From Saccharofermentans sp. (GTDB lineage Bacteria > Bacillota > Clostridia > Saccharofermentanales > Saccharofermentanaceae), in contig JAILMW010000007.1 in assembly GCA_024692235.1 (NCBI GenBank), positions 62,001 through 126,000 of the forward strand: 64,000 bases of DNA, given 5' to 3'. Shown in pieces: positions 58,640 through 64,000 of this stretch; the stretch's first letter is position 1; every line of letters starts with the position of its first letter. A program made the translations under genes and the position numbers. A model generated the notes under the pieces. The model saw only the letters and a list, made by a program, of their open reading frames with translations, was not told the DNA's origin and did no database searches.

Positions 58640-59938
58640 TTAACCTAATGTGACCATCTGTCCGTCAGCTGTCTCGGAATATGTGCTCATTCCGTAGTAA
58701 TCCTGGTCAACGATACAAACATAGCTTACGCCTCTGTTAACTTCGATCTCTTCGCCGGCATCGTTGTAGACTCTGATCTTATCTGTAGGCTGGTCTTTGA
58801 CCCATGTGAGGTGAACCATTCTGCCGTCAGAGATATAGTAACCTTCGCCGCCGTCCTCGAAATAAACGTCTACTGTCGTATCACCGTGTCCGCAGATATT
58901 TGTATAGAGAACGAATACGTTTTCTACAGCGATCTGATCGCATGCTGTCTCGGCATCAGGATCTTCAGCAAGAAGTGCACTGTTGGACTCCTGTACTGTA
59001 AGGTCTACCTGAGGGTTACCGTACTGACTCTTGTAGTAAAGACCTGTCTCTTCGTCATACTGGAAGAGTGCATCAGAGTTAGTTCCGGAAATATATACGT
59101 TAACATTGTAGCAGGGAGCACCGTTAGCGATATCAACGGAATCACCGGGAACAAGGTTAAAGATCCTCTCGGGGAACGGATCTTCCTGTGTAGGAACAAA
59201 GTTTGTCTCTCTTCTGATGCTGAAGTAATCGATACCTTCGGAGATGTGCATACCGTCAGATACAGCTGTATGCTCGAGAGCTCTCTGTGAAAGCCATGTA
59301 GAATCTCTCCAGAAGAAAAGTCCGTCGGAAAGCTGTACATAACCGTCCTGGGTATTTCTTACGCTGTTGGAACCTGCACTGCAGTTATTACCGTCGATGT
59401 GATCGATACCCCAGATAGCAAGATGATCGGGAACACGGGGATTCCTTCCGTAGTGAATAAAGATGGAATCTGTACCAGCGGCAAGATCGGAAGCAACGAT
59501 ACGTGCACTTCTGAGTGAACCGATCTCGGGAACTTCGTTAACATCTGCGAAAACGCAGAGAAGACGAGTCTGTCCGCCCTCTGTCTCATACTCATAGATG
59601 GTATCAGCCTGAGAGATACCTCTCTGGGGCATTGCAGCACGGCAGTTATTAACTACGATGGCAACACTTCTCATACCAACATTTGCGGGATCCATATCTT
59701 GAATACCTGTAATAGGATTTACTGCCAAAGGATTGGAAGGATCGTAGAGTCTGTCCTCAACATCGATAGGTTCCATTGTTGTCTCAACAGGAGCCTCTGT
59801 CGTGCTTTCTGCAGTAGTTGTTGCAGCAGTAGTAACTGTTGTTTCCTCCGGCTTCTGACAACCTGCAAGGTTTAAGAGCATTGCAGCGCTTAAAGCCAAA
59901 GCTGTTGATCTTCTCTTAATCATTAAAAATCTCCTCAA
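58640..59938 (-). CDS. DUF3048-family (YerB-like) lipoprotein
   Basis: LNLAGC lipobox; NPITGIQDMDPANVGMRSVAIVVNNCRAAMPQRGISQADTIYEYETEGGQTRLLCVF. Confidence 0.9.
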   Translation of the reverse strand: MRRFLMIKRRSTALALSAAMLLNLAGCQKPEETTVTTAATTTAESTTEAPVETTMEPIDVEDRLYDPSNPLAVNPITGIQDMDPANVGMRSVAIVVNNCRAAMPQRGISQADTIYEYETEGGQTRLLCVFADVNEVPEIGSLRSARIVASDLAAGTDSIFIHYGRNPRVPDHLAIWGIDHIDGNNCSAGSNSVRNTQDGYVQLSDGLFFWRDSTWLSQRALEHTAVSDGMHISEGIDYFSIRRETNFVPTQEDPFPERIFNLVPGDSVDIANGAPCYNVNVYISGTNSDALFQYDEETGLYYKSQYGNPQVDLTVQESNSALLAEDPDAETACDQIAVENVFVLYTNICGHGDTTVDVYFEDGGEGYYISDGRMVHLTWVKDQPTDKIRVYNDAGEEIEVNRGVSYVCIVDQDYYGMSTYSETADGQMVTLG

Positions 59939-60077
59939 ATTTCTTTTTTATACAGCGTAAACTGTATAGGTTCAGTATACCATTACGTTCGGAATTCAAT
60001 GTTACAGTGATATTATTTTGCATTTCCTACGCTAGTGATATAATAGTGCGAGATTAACATAAATAAGGAATTAATCT

Positions 60078-61175
60078 ATGGCAAAAAAGAAAGAAAACAC
60101 CGTTAAACAAAGCAAAGGTGCAAGGATCAAGAGGGGATTTATCAGATTCTTATGCGGCCTTTTAGGAATAATTACCGGTTGCGGACTTTATCTATATAAC
60201 ATGCTTGGCGGATTCGGTTATGTCATGACTCCTATCGTAACGGAGGAGGAATATGACACATTAGAGATCACCGAAGGATCCTTTACAGGCGGAGATGTTA
60301 CATCGTCCTGGGCTGACGGAGGACATACGAGGGTATATGTCGATCCTAATCATCCCATTATCAAGGTGGATCAGATCGATCCCGATGTTGAGAATATTCT
60401 CGTATTCGGTGTCGATTCAAGAGGTACTGATGATTACAGGTGCAGATCCGATGCGATGATCGTAGTATCTATCAATAAAGCTGAGAATACAGTAAAGCTT
60501 ATTTCCTTAATGAGAGATACAGGTGTATATATCGGAGATACGGACGAGACTGCTTCATCTTCTCTTGATAAGCTTACACACGCATATGCTTACGGCGGTG
60601 TGGGCCTTATGATCAACACAATCAACAGGAATTTCGGTCTCGATATCCAGAGATTTGTCATGCTCGACTTTAACAGTTCCGCAGACGTTATAGATCTTGT
60701 CGGCGGCGTTACGATCGACGTATCTCCCGACGAGGTCAAATATGCCAATAACTGTATAGCTGAGGAGAGCAGCCTTCTCGGTATCGATCCGCCGTTCATA
60801 TCATCAGGCGGAACTCAGACGCTTTCCGGAGTACAGGCTATCGGATGGTCCAGGATCAGGTATCTTGATTCTGACTTTGTAAGGACATCAAGACAGAGAA
60901 CAGTAGCTACCGCTTTGATCAATCAGGTCAAGGGTATGAGCAGGATAGACCAGCTTGCCATGATCGAGGATTCCGCAGGAATGTTCGAGACCAATATGCA
61001 GCAGCTGGATCTCGCAAGAGTGGCTGTTAACGCAGTAGGCGGGGCAGATAACATGTCAGAGTACAGAGTTCCTGCCGACAATATGTATTCGGTTCAGCCG
61101 GATCCTTGGATGATGGTCGTTGATTGGGATCAGCAGCTGCCTGAACTGCATGCATTTATTTGGGGAGAATCTTAA
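60078..61175 (+). CDS. LytR-CpsA-Psr (LCP) family protein
   Basis: ILVFGVDSRGTDDYRCRSDAMIVVSINKAENTVKLISLMRDTGVYI; SRIRYLDSDFVRTSRQRTV. Confidence 0.94.
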   Translation: MAKKKENTVKQSKGARIKRGFIRFLCGLLGIITGCGLYLYNMLGGFGYVMTPIVTEEEYDTLEITEGSFTGGDVTSSWADGGHTRVYVDPNHPIIKVDQIDPDVENILVFGVDSRGTDDYRCRSDAMIVVSINKAENTVKLISLMRDTGVYIGDTDETASSSLDKLTHAYAYGGVGLMINTINRNFGLDIQRFVMLDFNSSADVIDLVGGVTIDVSPDEVKYANNCIAEESSLLGIDPPFISSGGTQTLSGVQAIGWSRIRYLDSDFVRTSRQRTVATALINQVKGMSRIDQLAMIEDSAGMFETNMQQLDLARVAVNAVGGADNMSEYRVPADNMYSVQPDPWMMVVDWDQQLPELHAFIWGES

Positions 61176-61188
61176 GGAGTTATTACTA

Positions 61189-62904
61189 ATGAGCAAGACA
61201 GTATCGACATGTATTTGTGAGACCAACCAGGTCCAGAATCAACCGCAGGAGAATGTATTCTTTCATACACTCTACAGAACTCAGGCGGACTTTCCCAATG
61301 AGTTCTTAAGGACCGCAAGATCAACATCACCGATCCAGATCTGCGCTGTATTCTCTACTCAGGGACCTGACAGTCTCGGAGCAATGCTCAACATTCAGCT
61401 TAATGATGAATTAACTAAGATAGTTGCAGCAGCTCAGAGTCAGCCGGTACTTGATTTTGACGCTTTTTCTAATCAAGTCGTCAATGTACTTAATATAAAG
61501 GTCTGTAATTATGTAGTTGCCAAGGGAGGCACTCCTCTTAAAGTATCTATGACCATGGCTATCATAGAAGGTGACACCTTAAGGATCATCCATATCGGTA
61601 ATACTAAGGCTGTTCTCATAAGAGATAATAAGATAATGGCTCTTACCGAGGAGCAGACTGTCGCTCACAGATATGTCCAGATGGGCGCCATAACTCCTGA
61701 TCAGGAGAAGACTCACCCCGAGAGCATGAATCTTACTCAGTATCTCGGTAAACTTCCTCAGGACGGTGCCGTAATGGCAGATAAGAAGGTAAGACTTAAG
61801 CTCAAGGATAATGATCAGATCTGTCTTATGGGATTAGGAGTTGCAAAGCTCATGCCCGCTCAGATGAGAAATATGATCCTTGTAAAGCCTCAGGGTACTG
61901 AGAATAAGTGTCGTGACCTTGTTACTTCCGCTTATAACTACGGAGTTAAGTACGGTCTTACCGTCATAATGATCAATGTAGAATCAACATTCCTTCTTCC
62001 GGGAGATGCTGTTATCAACAGCAATCTTGCTACGGAAGCCGGTATGGGCAAGGCTCAGCCTCAGAAGGAGGAAGAACCCTACAGTCAGTTCAGTGAACCT
62101 TACGGTGACTTAGCTGACGATGATGATGAGACTACAAGATTCGGTGCTACGTCAGAAGATGAAGAAGAACTCGGAAGTAAACACGGTTCTAAGTCAAAGA
62201 AGAATAAGAACAAGAATGCAAAGTCTTCCGATAAGAAGAAGGATTCCAACCCTTCTGCTAAGAAAGATATTATCGGTGCAGTGCTTACATTCCTTATCTG
62301 CGGTGCTATCGCATACGGCGGAATGTATCTTCTTTTTAACGCGAAGCATCTCTTTGATGTCTTTAAGCCCAAGACTTCCGAGACCATAGTAAATGAAGAA
62401 CATGTTATGTATGTTGTTACGGACAGTACTCCGGTATATGAATCTGCTTCTCTCGACAGTGCCGTTATCGCTACTCTTAACAGAGGTGACCTTGTAACAT
62501 TTACGGGAGAAGAGGATACATTCTCCAAGGTAAGGTTCGGAGAAGGAACAGAGGGCTTCATCCTCAGTATGCAGCTCTCTGAAGAAGATCCTACATTAGG
62601 TGAGACACTTCCCGAAATGCAGGATCCTACACCTGTACCTCAGGATACCGCAGCTCCAGCAGCCGATCCCGCACCCGCTGCTGACCCTCAACCTGCGGCA
62701 GAGACTCCTGCAGAGACACCTGCTGCTACCGCAGCACAGACAGAGGCACCTACTGAGCCCGTCATTACGGAATATGAGCCTGACGATGCACTTGAGACAA
62801 CTGCTGCTCCTGTCGAGACTACAGCTGAAGCTCCCGTTGAGACTACAGTAGCTGAAACAGTCGCTGAGACTCCCGCAGAGACAGCTGCCGAGACACAGGC
62901 TTAA
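61189..62904 (+). CDS. PP2C-like (probable pseudophosphatase) domain, TM, SH3-like domain and Pro/Ala/Thr/Glu-rich tail
   Basis: DTLRIIHIGNTKAVLIRDNKIMALTEEQTVAHRYVQMGAITPDQEKTHPESMNLTQYLG is PP2C-like; TM LTFLICGAIAYGGMYLLF; SH3-like VYESASLDSAVIATLNRGDLVTFTGEED. Confidence 0.7.
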   Translation: MSKTVSTCICETNQVQNQPQENVFFHTLYRTQADFPNEFLRTARSTSPIQICAVFSTQGPDSLGAMLNIQLNDELTKIVAAAQSQPVLDFDAFSNQVVNVLNIKVCNYVVAKGGTPLKVSMTMAIIEGDTLRIIHIGNTKAVLIRDNKIMALTEEQTVAHRYVQMGAITPDQEKTHPESMNLTQYLGKLPQDGAVMADKKVRLKLKDNDQICLMGLGVAKLMPAQMRNMILVKPQGTENKCRDLVTSAYNYGVKYGLTVIMINVESTFLLPGDAVINSNLATEAGMGKAQPQKEEEPYSQFSEPYGDLADDDDETTRFGATSEDEEELGSKHGSKSKKNKNKNAKSSDKKKDSNPSAKKDIIGAVLTFLICGAIAYGGMYLLFNAKHLFDVFKPKTSETIVNEEHVMYVVTDSTPVYESASLDSAVIATLNRGDLVTFTGEEDTFSKVRFGEGTEGFILSMQLSEEDPTLGETLPEMQDPTPVPQDTAAPAADPAPAADPQPAAETPAETPAATAAQTEAPTEPVITEYEPDDALETTAAPVETTAEAPVETTVAETVAETPAETAAETQA

Positions 62905-62922
62905 TATCTTTATAAAAGCATA

Positions 62923-62955
62923 AAAAATAGCGCTTCATTCTGAAACGCTATTTTT
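62923..62955. terminator. Bidirectional terminator
   Basis: AAAAATAGCGcTTCAttcTGAAaCGCTATTTTT. Confidence 0.85.
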
Positions 62956-62981
62956 GTTTGATCGATTTCCGATAATACTTA

Positions 62982-64000
62982 TCAGTATCTGAACAATTCC
63001 TTATAGAGAACTCTTACTGAATAATCGCAATATGCTTCAGATACACCGAACATCATGGAGATCTCTGACGCACCCTGGTTAACGATCTTAAGGTTGATAC
63101 CTGCAGAGGAGAGCGCGGATGCTGCTCTTGCCATGATACCTACGGACTTCTCCATTGCCTGACCTACGATCATTACTATAGCAAGGTCTTTCTCGATATG
63201 GACTTCATCAACCTTAAGTTCGTTCTTAACTCTGTTGACGATGATCTCTTCCTTCTCGGGAGTGAAGTACTTCTTTCTTGCAATAATAGTAACGGAATCT
63301 ATTCCTGAAGGCATGTGCTCGATAGATACACCTTCCTCTGTAAAGATCTTAAGAAGGTTCATAAGGAAGCCGATCTCGTGATTCATAAGATACTTGGTGA
63401 TCGTAATAGTAAGGAATCCCTTTTCTCCTGCGATACCCGTTACAAGAGAATCAAAATGAGATCTCTTGGATACGATCTTTGTCCCGCTTGCCTTGGGATT
63501 ATTGGTGTTCTTTATATGAACGGGGATGCCTCTTACATATACAGGGTATAAAGCTTCCTCGTGAAGTACCTGGAATCCTGCATATGCAAGTTCTCTCATC
63601 TCATCGTAAGTGATCTCTGTGATAGGGAAGGGATTCTTAACGATGTTGGGGTTAACGGCGTAGACATTATCTACGTCTGTCCAGTTCTCATATACTTCGG
63701 CATCAACTGCACCTGCGAGGATGGAACCTGTGATATCGGATCCGCCTCTGGAGAATGTGATGATCTGACCTTCCTTGCTGTAGCCGTAGAAGCCGGGGAA
63801 GATACATAACTGCTTCTCATATTTAAGTTCCTCGAGATTCTCATAAGACTCTCCAAGGATACGTGCCTTACCCATTTCGTCATGCTCAAGGAAAAGTCCG
63901 CACTTCTTGGGATTACAGTACTTAGCCGGGTGACCTATGGATGTAAGATACTTGGCAACTACTCTGGCTGAGCAATCCTCACCCATGGCCTTAACGGAAT
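62982..64000 (-). CDS. Aspartate kinase (partial; N-terminus beyond the right edge)
   Basis: ITFSRGGSDITGSILAGAVDAEVYENWTDVDNVYAVNP plus ACT domains. Frame is open to base 64000 (..SVKAMGEDCSARVV), so the Met at 63986 is internal. Confidence 0.93.
   Translation of the reverse strand, partial: SVKAMGEDCSARVVAKYLTSIGHPAKYCNPKKCGLFLEHDEMGKARILGESYENLEELKYEKQLCIFPGFYGYSKEGQIITFSRGGSDITGSILAGAVDAEVYENWTDVDNVYAVNPNIVKNPFPITEITYDEMRELAYAGFQVLHEEALYPVYVRGIPVHIKNTNNPKASGTKIVSKRSHFDSLVTGIAGEKGFLTITITKYLMNHEIGFLMNLLKIFTEEGVSIEHMPSGIDSVTIIARKKYFTPEKEEIIVNRVKNELKVDEVHIEKDLAIVMIVGQAMEKSVGIMARAASALSSAGINLKIVNQGASEISMMFGVSEAYCDYSVRVLYKELFRY

Overview
This 64 kb window looks like a chromosomal segment of a Clostridia-type Firmicute. 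The taxon is inferred from a T-box leader, a Bacillus/Clostridium-type LexA box, Bce-type transporter modules and SpoVT/AbrB-like MazEF; it was not tested. Nearly all genes are on the + strand. Left to right: (a) the 3' part of a giant GLUG-repeat surface protein, open at the left edge; (b) a type IV pilus operon with a PilM-PilN (GspL-like) fusion, followed by a PARG-like protein, mazEF, a GH115 glycosidase and a periplasmic-binding-protein(PBP)-GGDEF sensor, then a separate minor-pilin cluster; (c) two consecutive two-component/ABC-transporter modules, the first with a duplicated promoter/leader element; (d) an LtaS-like enzyme, nucleosidase, SPL-like radical SAM protein and SDR in one overlapping operon; (e) a PBP/degenerate-GGDEF/EAL protein with a C-terminal beta-helix-like domain; (f) T-box-leuA, glf, and a pair of unknown proteins sharing a C-terminal domain; (g) dacF, miaB-mutS-mutL-miaA, and lexA with a divergent three-gene operon; (h) gdhA, a DUF3048 lipoprotein, an LCP protein, a PP2C-like pseudophosphatase and aspartate kinase (open at the right edge). 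The strongest hunt results are: a duplicated regulatory module at 22701-22993 whose two leader hairpins differ in stem sequence but both still pair; the c-di-GMP enzyme fused to a repeat domain; an SPL-like radical SAM protein that appears to lack the catalytic cysteine; a candidate leaderless response regulator; and a LexA-box operon of unknown genes. I saw no rRNA, tRNA, CRISPR array or IS element. All family calls are by eye from the translations; no searches were run.
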